Shown piece after piece: positions 47,901 to 60,361 of a stretch of DNA of 64,000 nucleotides (its first letter is position 1; each line of letters begins with the position of its first letter). The notes beneath the pieces were generated by a model. The model did not search any database, was not told the DNA's origin, and saw only the letters and a program-made list of their open reading frames with translations. A program made the position numbers and the translations under genes. The stretch comes from Gnetum montanum (taxonomy: Eukaryota; Streptophyta; Gnetopsida; Gnetales; Gnetaceae), in assembly GCA_015680685.1 (NCBI GenBank), contig MNCI01022636.1, forward strand, positions 157,224 through 221,223. Reading direction: 5' to 3'.

Positions 47901-47993
47901 AAATAGATTTGTTGTTTATGCATTTATTTTACAAATTTCCTTTTTCCAGTATCTACTTTTGCAGTTCCATGAAATGGCCAAAATGTGCCAACA
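44960..47993 (-). repeat. element B 5' LTR
   Basis: From TGTTGGTGACC (44960) to GTGCCAACA (47993), followed by CTTCC. It has the TATA box at 45863-45871. It lacks about 300 bp present in the left LTR (the join is near 45608, at a CAA repeat), which explains its shorter length of 3034 bp. Confidence 0.8.
46563..47900 (+). other. coding-like patches in module Y, right LTR copy
   Basis: Counterpart of 40130-41380. Open stretches are 46563-46823 (86 codons), 47218-47442 (74 codons) and 47578-47784 (68 codons) on the plus strand, and 47547-47164 (127 codons) and 47771-47484 on the minus strand. Conservation between the two LTRs is expected from common origin and is not evidence of selection. Confidence 0.4.
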
Positions 47994-49300
47994 CTTCCTT
48001 GATGGAGAACTATTCTCTTTCCATCACATAGAATACTAACGAAACCATAATAGCCACCATTGTTAATGTTCCTCAACAAGAGTGATGACATTAAGTATTA
48101 GCTAATGCATCGTAAACCTCCACAAAACCTAACTAACCCTCAAAAGGATATTCTAAATAACATGTCAAAAACAATACAACATTGTAGCTAATATTACATT
48201 ATGTTAAAGGTCCTATGATGGTATATTGTTAGTATGCTTAAGTAAACCAGAAGACCTCATGGTTCTTGAATAGGTATATGAGGGTATATGTGAAGGACAT
48301 ATATGACCTAGAGCCATGTCCACAAACATTAGATGCTTAGGATACTATTAGACATATATGGAAAGTGAATACCTACAAAAGGTTAAAATTTTTAAGATCT
48401 ATCAACCATACAACAACCTAATACATATGTCATTGATTGAGTTAAATACTACTTAGATTACATGATCATTTCAACAATGGGAAATTGATATAATCAAACC
48501 TATAACTCTTGAGTTTTCTTCAAGGCATAACTTCATCATTACTACAACTGAGTATTCACAAAGGAGATTAAAGTTATTCCACTAAAGAAAAAAATAACAC
48601 AACAAGTTTCAAATTCGTATTGGTTAATATCGTATCCAATTTTGTCCTACCATTAATGATGATCATAGAAAATGGACCATAATTTAGTAGCTGAGAGATG
48701 CAAATCTTTTATCAACAATTAAATATTAAACATTCTTTTTCATCACCATACTATCCACAAGCTAAAACAAATAATAAGGTAATTATAAATCTCCTTGAGA
48801 AAATGTTAAGTAATGGCAAATGCAAGTATCATGAACAATACTTGTATACTCTTTGGACCTATAGGACAACCTTTAAAATTATAACAAAATCCATCCTTTG
48901 TAGCCTAGTTTATGAGTATGAAGTTGTGCTGCCTCTTAAATTGCAAGTTCCATAAGGAAAGCTCTATCTAAATTCATCAATGATGAGAAGAATAAGAAGA
49001 TTCTTATCATTGAACTTGACTCAATGAAGAAATAGAAAATAGAAACACTAGATAACATTGAACAATATTAAGATAAGTAAAAATAATAGCATCATCACAA
49101 TCTAAATAGGTGCAAAGTCAAGGAAGAAGACCATGTCCTCAAGATCATTCTCGAACATGTAGATAAGTTCTTGGCTAATTGGACAGGACCTTTCTTGATT
49201 CCCAAAGCTTATGATAATAGAGCATTCAAGTTGATGGGCATGGGTGTAAATGAGTTGATCAATCCGGTCAACCATTCTTATCTCAAATCTTAGTATATCT
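47994..49300 (+). pseudogene. element C integrase (continues from 38130)
   Basis: Text resumes from 38130 with a diverged linker (47994-48340). Readable parts are a YFTKEIKVIPLKKK-like core segment (about 48545-48590), an IENGP remnant (about 48665, second catalytic Asp changed) and an 85-codon open frame (48698-48955) starting QQLNIKHSFSSPYYPQAK, where PYYPQA and a following NNKVIINLLEKML match the integrase Glu region. A C-terminal segment ends in GPFLIPKAYDNRAFKL (about 49190-49235). It shows that B and its duplicated flank sit inside one older element. Confidence 0.75.
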
Positions 49301-50420
49301 AACATTGAACTATTTTCTTGTAGCCTTTTTTTCTCCTTACTTACAATTTTAAATGGATGATGATCATTGATAACTTTATTTGCCTACAACATGTGAGTGC
49401 ACATGACCTCTTATCTCTTGTTTGGAATCTGAAAATACTACAAACTTTGTATTAATCTGTTAAAAACAACATATATTTTTAATGTTCTACTAGATGTAAC
49501 CAATTATGGCCTATATCTATTTTTTCTTTGACATGGCCTTATGAAATCTCTTGTAATTATATGCATTCATTGAGCTATTTTCTAATCCTCTTCAAGTTTT
49601 GTTTGTAGGATGATCTTGAAGTCATCACAAAAGTGTGACTCATCATAGTGCTAAGTTACCAAGGGACCTCAATGCATGAGATTTGATTAGCTTATTTGAC
49701 CTTTTCAATGATGCTTATCTCACATCATCTTTGTTAATCCTCTTGAGCCATAACCTCATAACTAAATTGTATCCTTACTTACCTTGCTAACAATGAAAAC
49801 CTATTTTTGACATCCATGCACCATGATCATGTGACATCTCCCTCAACATGCTCTACTACTCAATTCACTGAATGTGATACATCTCATTCAACAAGAAAAT
49901 GAAACAAAGTTTGGCCTTGGAAATAAAACCCAATGAAGGTTTTGTCCCTAAAAATATGAGGAAGAAAATTGCTAAGATAACCAAGGGGCTGATGCATTCT
50001 AAGGTGGAACCAATGGCTTTGAAACAAAAAGTAAAGAGATAAGTGGCCAAAGTTGTCTATGAAAAAGATGATGGTTTTTACAAACAACATCAAGCAACCA
50101 GTAGCTCAAGCATAAGGCATGAAGACCTCCTCATTTAGCAAACATGTTAACATTATACCATAGCCATGATGTCGACATTTGGAATTCTTTGTTATCCATG
50201 TGACCATACTTTGATAGCCAATGTAACCATCATCTTATCTAAAACTCTTGACATTTTATTGTGCCCTTATTTCACCATTGTGAGAACTCCTTGGCATTAT
50301 TCAATAGCTACAGAACCAAATGTAAAAAGGAAGCATTAATGATGAACTCATACTAGTGTTTCATATTTTTTGTTGATTTTTCTTGGATCAATCCTCCAAA
50401 CATTAACAAAGATAATCTAT
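49301..50420 (+). other. post-integrase region of element C
   Basis: Mostly non-coding. One coding-like patch is readable on the plus strand at about 49890-50040 (ALEIKPNEGFVPKNMRKKIA and onwards), with no family match. No 3' LTR of C was recognised before the G LTR begins at 50421. Confidence 0.35.
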
Positions 50421-51221
50421 TGAAACACCTAAAAAATTTTCATGTGACAAATAAAAAGCTTTAAAGCCAAAGCTTACATTGTAATTTGATGGGAATTTAA
50501 AGGTAGAAATAATTGTCTTATTTTTGCATTAAAANTGAACATGATGTCTTTTTCCTCCATATGCTATACCACCCTATCCCACACACTATGCTTGTGTGTG
50601 GGACAATGTGTGGAGCTAAAATTTTCCACATCTTGGAATTTGGACCATGAAAATAGCCCAAGTATTCTACAAAATTTGGTAGCAAAAATCTCATACGTTG
50701 GTGGCCCATATGGTATAGTTTTGGGTGGTGAAAAGTGTCATATACGTTGGTGTTTTAGGTACAAAAAGTGAAAAATGTTGGTATTACACATGTTGTATTT
50801 TTTGACCACAAAAATGATCCAAACATGCTTTAAAAATGTCCAAAATTTTACAAAATCAAACTACCAAAGAATCATCAAATTAATGCCTTACTTAAGTAAG
50901 AATCAATGGAGTTTTCAAGACTTTTAGATCATTTTGCATTCAGCCAAACTTTAGACTTTTAGAAAAGAGTAAGATCTAAGAGTTCATAACCTTTCCCCTA
51001 GTAGAAATCATCATGAGTAGAGAGAACCTATTGTAGATAATGTTCAAAACTAGATTGGTTGAGATAGACAAGTGTTGATGTAGTGGTAGAACACATCTTA
51101 CAATTTGCATTGAACTTTAATGATATTTTCATACTCTTAAGATTTTAAAGCCTATTATCTATACTCTTTGAACCTTCCACTTTTCAAAAATTATTATAAT
51201 AGTTAATACAAATTTTGTAGC
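50421..51221 (+). repeat. G-family LTR, plus orientation, truncated by element H
   Basis: Starts TGAAACACC and is collinear with the reverse complement of 34760-35582 (shared CATTGTAATTTGATGG, CCATGAAAATAGCCCA and others). It is cut at 51221 by the 5' LTR of H; the remainder is not found after H's 3' LTR. A single N lies at 50535 without any local duplication. Confidence 0.65.
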
Positions 51222-51225
51222 TGAT

Positions 51226-51410
51226 GAGAGTGGTTACTCTAGCACTTACTCTAATTATTAGAGTGGTTACTCTAGCAGTACTCTAGTAGTTACTCTAATT
51301 ATTAAAGTGGTTACTCTAGTAGTAAATCTAATTATTAGAGTGATTACTCTTTTAGTATTTATTATAATTATTAGAGCAGTTACTCTAATTATTAGAGTAG
51401 TTTCTCCCAA
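51226..51410 (+). repeat. palindromic minisatellite in H 5' LTR U3
   Basis: About five units of 20-45 bp, most ending in a copy or near-copy of ACTCTAATTATTAGAGT, a perfect 8+1+8 palindrome. The 3' LTR has essentially one unit (60378-60430). Confidence 0.8.
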
Positions 51411-51413
51411 CTC

Positions 51414-51423
51414 TATAAATATA
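51414..51423 (+). promoter_or_regulatory. TATA box of element H 5' LTR
   Basis: TATAAATATA within CTCTATAAATATAGTGCCC, matched in the 3' LTR at 60444-60453. It lies directly after the minisatellite. Confidence 0.7.
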
Positions 51424-51588
51424 GTGCCCAGGCACACAATTGGGAGGAAGTATTTTAGCAGTGAAGTAGCAAAACTCTTGTAGTCTATTTAAAAGATAGA
51501 CTATATTCCAAGTGCCCACTGCAAGAGGTCTAAGTATGGATGGATCTTTATTTGAGAATTGTGTACCTGAGCATACCTTGTGTACAAC

Positions 51589-51594
51589 AATAAA
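51589..51594 (+). promoter_or_regulatory. polyadenylation signal in H LTR
   Basis: AATAAA about 175 bp after the TATA box; the same signal is at 60619-60624 in the 3' LTR, where it would end the transcript. Confidence 0.55.
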
Positions 51595-52178
51595 GATGAA
51601 CTCTTTAATTCATCCTTGTACCATATGAGATTTTTTTTCTTATGCATTTCTTTTATTTTATTTTCTTATCCATTTATTTTATTCTATTTTATGCACTTTA
51701 CATTTCTATTATTAGCACAGGAATTCATTTTGATCAATTAAGAAAATCATTAAATTAGACAAGAATGACCACTTCGAGCATACATGTAATGCCTGGTAGC
51801 ATAGTAACAATTAGCATTTGGTGATCTGAGTACTGTTGACTAGTTCAAGATGTGTACAGCAAGTGGGAACAAATGTTGGTGTTAAATTTAGTTAGAACTT
51901 AGTTAATGAGTAGTTAATTTAAATTAGTCACTTAGTTACCTCTCTCCTTCCTTACTAGCATAGAACATAAAAACATAAAAGTTATAAAAATCATATGCCT
52001 CAAGCTTACTTAACCATACAATCATGAAATACAGGTAAGCTTGGAAAGACAATGTTCAACCATCCCATCCTTGTTCCACAAGGGTGAATAAGCACTTAGT
52101 CCTTGGAATTCAATCGGATTTTGTGTGAAATGCTCATATTCGTATGGTTGAGCGTAGGGGTTCCTCATGTTTCATCAT

Positions 52179-52196
52179 TGGCACTATTGCCAGGTA
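52179..52196 (+). promoter_or_regulatory. primer-binding site of element H (tRNA-Asp type)
   Basis: TGGCACTATTGCCAGGTA directly after the LTR. It resembles the tRNA-Asp site TGGCGCCGTTGCCGGGGA of Athila-type elements, with five changes. Confidence 0.65.
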
Positions 52197-52349
52197 CTTA
52201 GTTGTTTGTGCACTAATTAGAACATAGGAAATCATTCACAACATTGGAAAAAACCATTAGGGTTGATTGTAAAAATAATAAGCAAGAATAAATTGCACAC
52301 TGAATAGACAAGTATGTCTCCTTCTTTGTACAAAAGAGCCTCATTGCCT

Positions 52350-55218
52350 ATGTCTGAAACAAGAAAAAATCGGTGACGTAATACTCATGAGATTGATCCA
52401 CCAGTTCCTCAACAAGTTTGAGTGGTACATATTCATCCTGATGAGTATATACCAGACTTCACCTTTATCCTCCATCAAGGTGAACAACTGTGTTGGTGAG
52501 ACTTAGAAGGTAACATAGTGTTACCTCCTAATTGTTCAGTCCCAAGCATGCTTCTTTGTGCCCTCACAAGAATTAGCATGTTGCACTTACATGTAGAATA
52601 CATTGTGAAAGATCATGGCTTAAGAGAATACCATCCCATAGAGGCACAAAATCAAAGAGATTTATAATAGGAGAGACATCATAAGTAGTTAAAGGGTAAG
52701 TTGTCCCAGGATTCCCCACATGTCTTAAGTGAAAATGAGGGTGGTGAACCTACCTCAGGCAGTCGGCCACACAATGATGTTCCTCACCTTGACTTTGGCC
52801 AAGGGTTTGTGTATTAGAACCTTCATTCCACTATTCATAACCTAGGTTCTAATACCCATGGCCACAAAGGATCTGAAAAAACAACACAAACTCATGATAA
52901 AGGTGGACATTTTTATCATCACAATCAAGGCCAAGACCATAGAAGAGAAGGTAGTAGACACTATCATGGTGATGATTCTCCTTCTTCCTCACCTTCATCA
53001 TCTCCTTCATCCTTTCCTTTAGTATCCAAACGTAGTCATAAGGAAAAACACCATGGGGATAAAGGTAGGCAAAGTGGAAGTCATAGACGAAATAGCTAGG
53101 AAAGGGGACAAGTGCACTCTAGAGTGTCACAACATAGAAGAAGCAAGAGTAGGGAACAACATAGGCATCATAGACACCATGGATGAGATGATCACAATGA
53201 ACCCCTCCTTGCTACTCAAAGTATGTTGGACATAACTAAGGCTATTAGAATTCCAACAAGGCACTAAAAATATAATAGGATCAAGAGATTAGATATGAAC
53301 AATATCCCACGATTTGAAGGGGGATACAACGCTGATCCTTAGAATCACTTACAAGCATTACATGATGCATTTTCCTTAAAAAATATATAGAACAAATGGA
53401 AAAATCTTAAGTTATTTCCATGGACACTAGTCAAAGAAAAGAAAAGCTAGTACTATTTAGAACTAGAATCCATTCATAGGTCAAGTACTATGTTAGAAGT
53501 ATTTAATGACAAGTACCAAACGTACTCCTGAGTGTCTAACTTATGAAAGAAAATCTAAGGCTAGAAACAAGGAGGACATGAACCCTTAAATGCTGCCATA
53601 GGCTGATATTATGTACTATTACACTATTTTCCTACCCATGGTTATTCATAAGGGATCAACTGTGCCATCTCATGGATGGGCTTAGACATGAAACAAGAAG
53701 AACCCTTGGGGACTTATGCCCAAGGAAGACTATCCGAGTGTAGGTCTCATCAAATTTAAAGACTATTGGAGAAACTTTCTAAGGAAGAAGATGAGATATG
53801 GAAGAGAGAAAGTGTAGAAGAGTATAACTAAGATCCTTCCCTTTGAAAGAGGGGAGTAAGATTTTGTAAGGATGAAGAAGATTCATCACTTGAAGAGATG
53901 GTGAATAGGAAAATTTTGCCTATCCAAAAGTTGACATTAGAAGTATTGTCAAAGGTAGACCAATTGTGGAATTTCATAATTAATAGGTTTTAATATGTTC
54001 TTAAAATAGTAGAGGATTCTAGAGAGTAAGGTAGTGATCATGAGAAAAAAAAGAAAGAAGCTAAACATGCACATAGCAAGGGTAAGGGAAAATTTGCCAT
54101 CATTGAAGGGGTTGTGGATTCAAAAACAGACAATGATAGTGGATGTGAAATATGTTAATATGATCATCCTAAGGGATGTTGCCCTGTAATCTCACATTTT
54201 TAAGACTCTCGGTTGTATGCACTCAACCCACGATTGAAAAAATGGCAAGCACCCCAAAGTTTACCTTACCACCAAGATAACCCAAGATAGTTCTACCAAC
54301 CCTTAACGTATTATCCAAGCGGAACTCCACCACAACCGATTGAGAAATATCAATAGTGGAAGCACCTATAGTCATGGGGAATGCCACCACCAAGGCAATA
54401 GTACCCTTACCAACAACTTGACCTGTATGGATATTATGTGCAGTAGCCAATCTCCCCATGTGACTCTACTAGTTACATCACTCCTCAACCTCACTACCAA
54501 GCCTATGAGCATTATGGGGCTCCCTCTTCTAGGGGTGATATTCCACAAACATAACATCCTTTTCATCTAGGTGCATATCTTCCACTAATATCTCCACTAC
54601 TACCTACTCCAGCTATGCAAGGTGAAAGCCCTACCCATCCCTAGCAACATAATGCCACAAGGGTTGTTAACTCTCAACCTACTTTTGGTTCCAAGAACCA
54701 CATGAAGAAAAGACCTTTCTTTAGAACCAATAGACCAACCAAGCCCTTGTAATCACAAGTAGCTGATTCCTTTGATGCCTTATTATTAATCAAAGCTTCA
54801 AAGCCTTCTTCAACTCAACCAATGCACTCAATGCATATGGCCATGCCAACACACACCATCACTGATTAGATCAAAGTTGGCCACCTTTCGAGGGAATTAT
54901 TTGATCCTGGGAGTCCTTTGATATACATACAAATTGCTAAAAATGCACTATGCAATAGTATTTTGGATTTAGGTTCTGGTATCAACTTGATTTCTCAAGA
55001 AATGTACAAGGCCTGGAACATTACTCCATTGAAAAAGAGCAACATTTGTTTAAAGTTGGTCAACTAGTCCATCACTATTTCATTGGGACTAGTGGAGGAC
55101 ATTTTTACCACTATTTGTGGATGGTCGTACCTAGCTGATTTCCTACTAATTCAAGTGAACAAAAGTAAGGAGGACATCCCAATCATCATGGGAAGAGCAC
55201 CATCGACGCATACCTAGG
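52350..55218 (+). pseudogene. element H gag and aspartic protease
   Basis: From ATG 52350 (MSETRKN) the same frame can be followed almost to 55215 with roughly 25 in-frame stops. In order: a long N-terminal part rich in His, Ser and Arg (about 52870-53180); the gag core with IPRFEGGYNADP (about 53300), LQALHDAFSLKN, KLFPWTLVKEKK and STMLEVFNDKYQTY (about 53480-53525); a Lys-rich patch; a zinc-knuckle-like CEIC.YDHPKGC with shortened spacing (54144-54179); a Tyr/Pro-rich segment; and protease with ILDLGSGINLIS (about 54960-54995), matching the Athila-type D-x-G-x-x active site. Substitutions outnumber indels, which indicates slow decay. Confidence 0.8.
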
Positions 55219-55477
55219 AATCTACGATCTTTCCTTAGAAATATTAAAAGAAAATACATTCAGAAAGATTAAGAAGAAGAAAGTTTCATGCATCACATAT
55301 ACTGACATAAGGTGTAATTACATGTAATGGTTATGGTTTGTGCAAATTTTAGCATTTCCTTCATGCAATCAATGTGCACAAATGATTAACATACCGAGAT
55401 GCCTATATGCAGCAACCACATAACAAGGAGACACCCAATGGCTGACAAATGATGAAGAAAGTAGTTTAATCATATGC

Positions 55478-56600
55478 ATGGAACCAACTGAGGGTTTGAC
55501 TTGCACTTACATTGATAGAATAGATGCATTAGAGCAAGTCCATTGCCAACTTCCAAGTCTTAACCTTGAAAATGTCAACTGGGGAAAGTTGGAAATCATT
55601 GAGAAATTTAAGTATGAGCCCCTTGAGCTTAAACCATTGCCCACTGATATGGAATACACGTTCCTTAAAAATGAAAAACTAGTAATTATCAACACTAATC
55701 TTGATCCTTCACTTGGTCATATCCCAAATTAACTAGAATAGATCCTAGGATATGCCAAAATAGGATTTACATCAACCCCTCCATGAACCCTTAAAGACAA
55801 CTATAGAGGTTTTTGAACCCAAAGATAAAGTAAGTAGTCAAGGAAGAAATTGAACAACTTCTCAATGCTAGGTTCATATACCCCATTGCTAATAGTGAAT
55901 GGCTTAGCCCCTTAGTTATTGTGGCTAAAAAGAGAGGAAAATGGAGGGTGTGCATAGATTTCAGGCTACTGAATATTGCAACATTTAAAGATTACTTTCT
56001 ATTGTCATTTGTTGACCAAGTTTTAGACACCATTGTAGGGCATCGCTACTACAGCTTTCTAGATCGATATAGTAGATATAATCAAATACAAATATGCCAT
56101 GGAAGACCAAGCCAATACTACATTTACTAGTCCTTGGAAAACATTTTCATACAAATAGATGCTATTTGGCTTGTGAAATGCCCCTACAATATTTCAATGA
56201 CTAGTTCTAAGCATCTTCGAACAACAGATAGGATATGGTGTAGAAGTCTTTATGGATGATTTCTCCACCTATGGAGCAAACCTTGATCAAGCCTTTGACC
56301 AATTAGAGCAAGTGTTAAAAAAATGTGTAGAAACCAATTTGAGGCTCAACTAGCAAAAAAGTCATTTGATGGCCCAAGAGGGTGTAGTACTACGACACAA
56401 AATCTCACACACAGGGAGAGAGGTAGACCCCGAGAAAATCAAAATTATCCAAGAAATTACCCATCAACTACAAACTGTCAAAGATATTTATTCCTTGAAC
56501 ATATTGGCTACTATGGAAGATTTATTGAGAACTTTTCAAAGGTTCCCAAACCATTATTGAAGTTAACAAAAAATGGTGTACCTTTTGAGTGGACCAGGGG
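55478..56600 (+). pseudogene. element H reverse transcriptase
   Basis: An 84-codon open frame (55478-55732) covers the linker before RT (LELKPLPTDMEYTFL). RT starts EEIEQLLNARFIYPI.NSEWLS (about 55840-55905), then VAKKRGKWRVCIDFRLLN in an open frame from 55921, YYSFLDRYSRYNQIQI, and the catalytic box FMDDFSTYG with both Asp present (56250-56276). RT wording continues through VDPEKIKIIQEI (about 56425-56460) to GYYGRFIENFSKVPKPL (about 56505-56560). At least four frameshifts. Confidence 0.85.
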
Positions 56601-57060
56601 ATGTGAATTAGCTTTCCAAACTCTAAAATATAAGCTAGTAGAAACACCCATTCTACAAGCTTCTGACTGATCCAAACCATTTCATATCATGACTAATGCA
56701 TCCAACTATGCTTTAGGAGCTCTGTTTACATAGTTAGATGACCAAAAGCATCCTTATTACATCCACTATGCAGGTAGAAGTATCATTGGTGCATAACTTA
56801 ACTACACTATCATAGAGAAATAATTAATGGCTGTACTGTTTGCACTAGAAAAGTTTAGACATTATGTATTGGGATATAAAGTATATATACATACAGATCA
56901 TAGTGAAATCCGGTTCCTCATGAATAAGGCAATGGTAAGCCCTTGTATCATATGATGGCTTGTTATCTTACAAGAGTTTAATTTAACAATGATTGATCAC
57001 AAAGGCACTGAGAATGTAGTTACTGATCATTTATCTTGATTGTGATAGGACAACAAAGAG
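56601..57060 (+). pseudogene. element H RNase H
   Basis: Gypsy-type RNase H: FEWTRGCELAFQTLKYKL (about 56585-56635) leads to TNASNYALGALFT, where the first catalytic Asp is Asn (about 56695). NYTIIEK.LMAVLFALEKFR has a stop after the Glu-containing motif (about 56805-56860), and YIHTDHSEIRFL keeps the Asp (about 56888-56920). The final motif reads VVTDHLS. No second RNase H follows, unlike elements C, D and E. Confidence 0.8.
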
Positions 57061-58300
57061 GAAGAGTATCCAATTTCTAATCATTTCCTTGATAAATTCC
57101 TCTTTGATAGTGTAGTGAATAATCAATCACCCATGGAGAGAAACTGGTACAATAGCATTCTTACCTATATCCTCATCCAACAAACACCATAAGAGTTAAA
57201 CCTTAAGAATAAAAAATAGTTTCTTCATCGAGCCAAGTACTTTATGAAGATCAATGAGAAAATTTACAAATTGTGTCCCCATGGCTTGGTTCAATGGTGT
57301 GTTCCCAATATAGATCAATTTCGAGTTCTCCAAAACACTCATGAGGGTCCTTGTCAGGGTCATTACACTATAACATGAATGGTCATTAAGATCCTACTTG
57401 AAGGATATTATTGGCCTACATTATTTCGAGATGCCCATAATTTTGTCCAATCTTGTGAGCATTCTCAATGTGATGGCAAAATGATAGCTACAATGGAGGC
57501 TCTGCAACAATGGATCCAACCATTAGAACTCTTCGACATGTTTGGAAATTGATTTTATGGGGCCAATTACACCAATTTCCAATGGAAAAACCTATATCAC
57601 TTTTGTTGTTGATTATCTAACTAAATGCATAGTAGTAGCTATTGTTAAGGATTTTACATCATCTATAGCTAGACGATTTGTTCAACAACAAAACATAAAT
57701 AGGTTTAGTGTGCCTCATGCACTTATTTCAAACAATGGTACCCACTTCATTGGTGCAACGTTTTAGAAATTAATGCAACACTTAGCAGTTGAGCATAAAT
57801 TAACTACACCATACCAACCCCAAGCAAACAATCAAGTAGAAGTCACCAATAGGGAGATTACGAAGATATTGATAAGAACAATTAGCACATTTAGGTAGGA
57901 GTAGAGCACTAAACTAAACAATGATCTTTGGGCATATCACTCCACATGGAAACTCCCTGCAGTATACTCTCCCTATGAGGTAGTGTACAGTAAATTACCA
58001 ATGCTTTCTATTCAAATTGAACTCCATACACTATCCACAGCATATGACCTCAACCTTGACCTTGATCTAGTATAGAGACAATGGTTAGTAGCCCTTAACT
58101 TGCTAGATGGAAATTGATTAGCTACCCTATCATCTAATGAATTGCACAAGGCCTTCAATAAAAAATGTCATGACCTAAGAATTAGGAAAGTTAAATATCA
58201 ACTAGGAGATAAGGATCTCTATTGGAATCCCTCACATGTGCCACAACATACTAAATTTCAAACACTATGTTTATGCAAATTTTCCTTTAAGGGCCATGAT
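57061..58300 (+). pseudogene. element H integrase
   Basis: Zinc-binding N-terminus with HEGPCQGHYTI (about 57335-57370), a GYYWPTLFRDAHNFV segment and SCEHSQC (about 57440-57475). Core: an open frame 57542-57766 with MEIDFMGP (first Asp, codon 57551-57553); LISNNGTHF (second Asp changed to Asn, about 57731); and Glu in PYQPQANNQVEVTNREI (codon 57839-57841). C-terminal text includes LWAYHSTWKLPAVYSPYEVVY (about 57928-57990) and a KVKYQLGDKDLYWN-like end. Two acidic residues remain but the middle one is lost. Confidence 0.85.
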
Positions 58301-60361
58301 AATATACAAACTTGAGAGCCAAAATCAAAATGTTTTGGTCAACATGCAACAAACCAAACCTTTCCAAGAGCTTAGGACAGCCAGTACACATGCTACGTCT
58401 CTTGATGGACAACCTTGCTCACTATTTTTGATCTCCTCCTTCTAACTTAGTCATGGGGAATATGGCCACCTATGCTAACTATTCTAGGCCCTCAATTCTT
58501 TTTGAATTTTTATTTTACACATTTTTTGTTTTACAAATTCTTTAAAATTTTCTTGTTTTTTTTTTATACCATTGTTCATGTTTTTACTGTTTCTTTGTTT
58601 GTTTGATTTACTTTTATTCATCATCTAATAAGTGCTCATGATAGTGGATTGAATTATATAATATTGATTGCTAATGTTTGGTTTTTACCTTTGAATTATG
58701 ATGTTGATATTAAGGTATGGTTCTTTTGGTAAAATAGGCAATGAGTCCACATCGTCCACTCATCCATACAACTCTATGATCTCTTTGGCTTGGACCTGTA
58801 TAGTCCCATTTTTCTAAGTAAACTTGTTAATGAATTGATTGTTGGGTATTTTTCAAACCAAGGAAAGACTCAAAAGATGAAAAGGGTGTGACTTCAAGGG
58901 GATTAGATGCATTTGTGCTAGCCATTCTCTTAGGTGCTTGGATTCTTTTTCTTTGGTTTTCCACCATTCTAAGATTCTTCAAATATCAGGAAGTTGAGTG
59001 AATAAAAATAAGTCTTTGCATGATGTGGTTCTCACACATAAACATCAAGAGAAAAGAAAAGAGAAAAATGTGAAAATTCAAAGTACACCCTTTAGACATA
59101 ATAAAGCAATATAGGCTACAAGCACTTGTTATGACACTGAAAAGACATGTTACCCATGCTTGAAGGTTCTCTTTAACTACAGTCCTTTCCTACTTCCTAC
59201 TTCTCCATCTCACTCTCCTTGGGATGGTGGTTGCTCTTTGTGAAAGCATTCTTGTTACCTTAAGAGGATGGATTGGCCAAGTATACTGATGTGAGTTCAT
59301 TGAATGTGGTCGGTTTAAGTCTGGATTTGGGATGAGTTCTACACAAGGGGCTTTACACAACCTTATTCTTAGGATTCCATTCAATTCTCTCCTCTCCATA
59401 TTTCTTTCCATTTTTCACCTCATTGTCAATTTTATTATTAGTCCATTATGGGTTGATGCATTGTTTTTCTTAGGTGAATTCTTTTGGATAAGTTTTTAAC
59501 TCTTGCTTCCAAATGACATTCCTAGAGCCTATGGACTCTTTGGTTTGTGGGTTTGTGAGGGCATAAAGGGCATGAGCCTACTTTGGGGAGGACCCACTAA
59601 CATTTCTTTTTGGTGCAATTGTTAACTTCTTTCCCTTAAAAATTTCCTATAATCAATCATTTCTTGTTTCATCCCCATCCATGACATCCATTTTATTGAC
59701 GTTGCCATTGATATTTTTCATCTTTCTTGTTCCTGATATTTTTCCATCTTATAGCTACTGGAGTTTCACTCTTATTCACGGGGGCCCTAGCATAAATTTT
59801 TTAATTTTTTCATTTTACTAATTGCCTAAACCCTACACCTTGTCTAGTTGCCAATGATAAATCTCCAAACCAGTTTATGCCATAACCACAACTCAGCTAA
59901 TGCGCTTCATAGTAAGGAAACATATAACTGCATTGTGGATTATCTATCCTTGCTCATTTGTGACTGTGTTGTGTGTGTAGATGGTGATCATACAAACAAT
60001 GGACTGGGATTGGAGAAAGCAATCAAGATGGATTGGAACTGGAGAATTTATGAAAGGAGCAAGTTTGATGGCATGGCTATGGATAAATAATGTAAGGTGC
60101 AAACTTTGCATTGGCAGAAACACGCTCCATCTTCTTTCTCTCTCTTTTTTTCTCTTCAAGCTACCAAATAAAGGCTTGGATGTCATTTATGTATGAGTGT
60201 TCACCACAATGGTCATGAACACTAATGTTGTAATATGCTTATTGATCCATCCATTGGTCACATTGAGTCTATCATCACATTCCACCATCAGTTGTTAATT
60301 AGTCAATAATCCCATACCTTCCCAATATTTTGTAAGGAACTAGAGGACTAGTTTTCATTCA
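58301..60361 (+). other. 3' region of element H without recognisable coding sequence
   Basis: About 2 kb between integrase and the polypurine tract, where some Athila elements carry an env-like ORF. Only short unsupported frames are present (the longest near 59848-60090, 80 codons, no signal peptide or membrane segment seen). A pyrimidine-rich CTTTCTCTCTCTTTTTTTCTC tract lies at about 60132. Confidence 0.5.

Larger units (their letters stand above)
38131..47993 (-). mobile_element. element B: gag-protease-only sibling of element A, nested in C
   Basis: Minus-strand element with gag (44834-43590), protease and short tail (to 42710), LTRs, primer site and polypurine tract, and CTTCC duplications. 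RT, RNase H and integrase are entirely absent. It interrupts element C between its second RNase H and integrase. The left side is complex: LTR 38131-41475, then 352 bp of C flank (41476-41827), then a partial LTR (41828-42500). An 87-N gap lies in gag. Confidence 0.8.
51222..52177 (+). repeat. element H 5' LTR
   Basis: Begins TGATGAGAGTGGTTACTC and ends TTTCATCA before the primer site. It aligns with 60374-61216; an inverted third copy is at 63688-64000. It carries a minisatellite, a TATA box, a polyadenylation signal and a T-rich tract (51625-51700). Confidence 0.9.

Noticed and set aside
50535-50535. Single N as a second contig-overlap artefact
   Set aside because: The sequences on the two sides are not copies of each other, so it is probably just an ambiguous base.
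59190-59411. Minus-strand 73-codon Arg-rich frame
   Set aside because: Antisense to the retroelement, no family likeness, and it lies in the non-coding 3' region of H.
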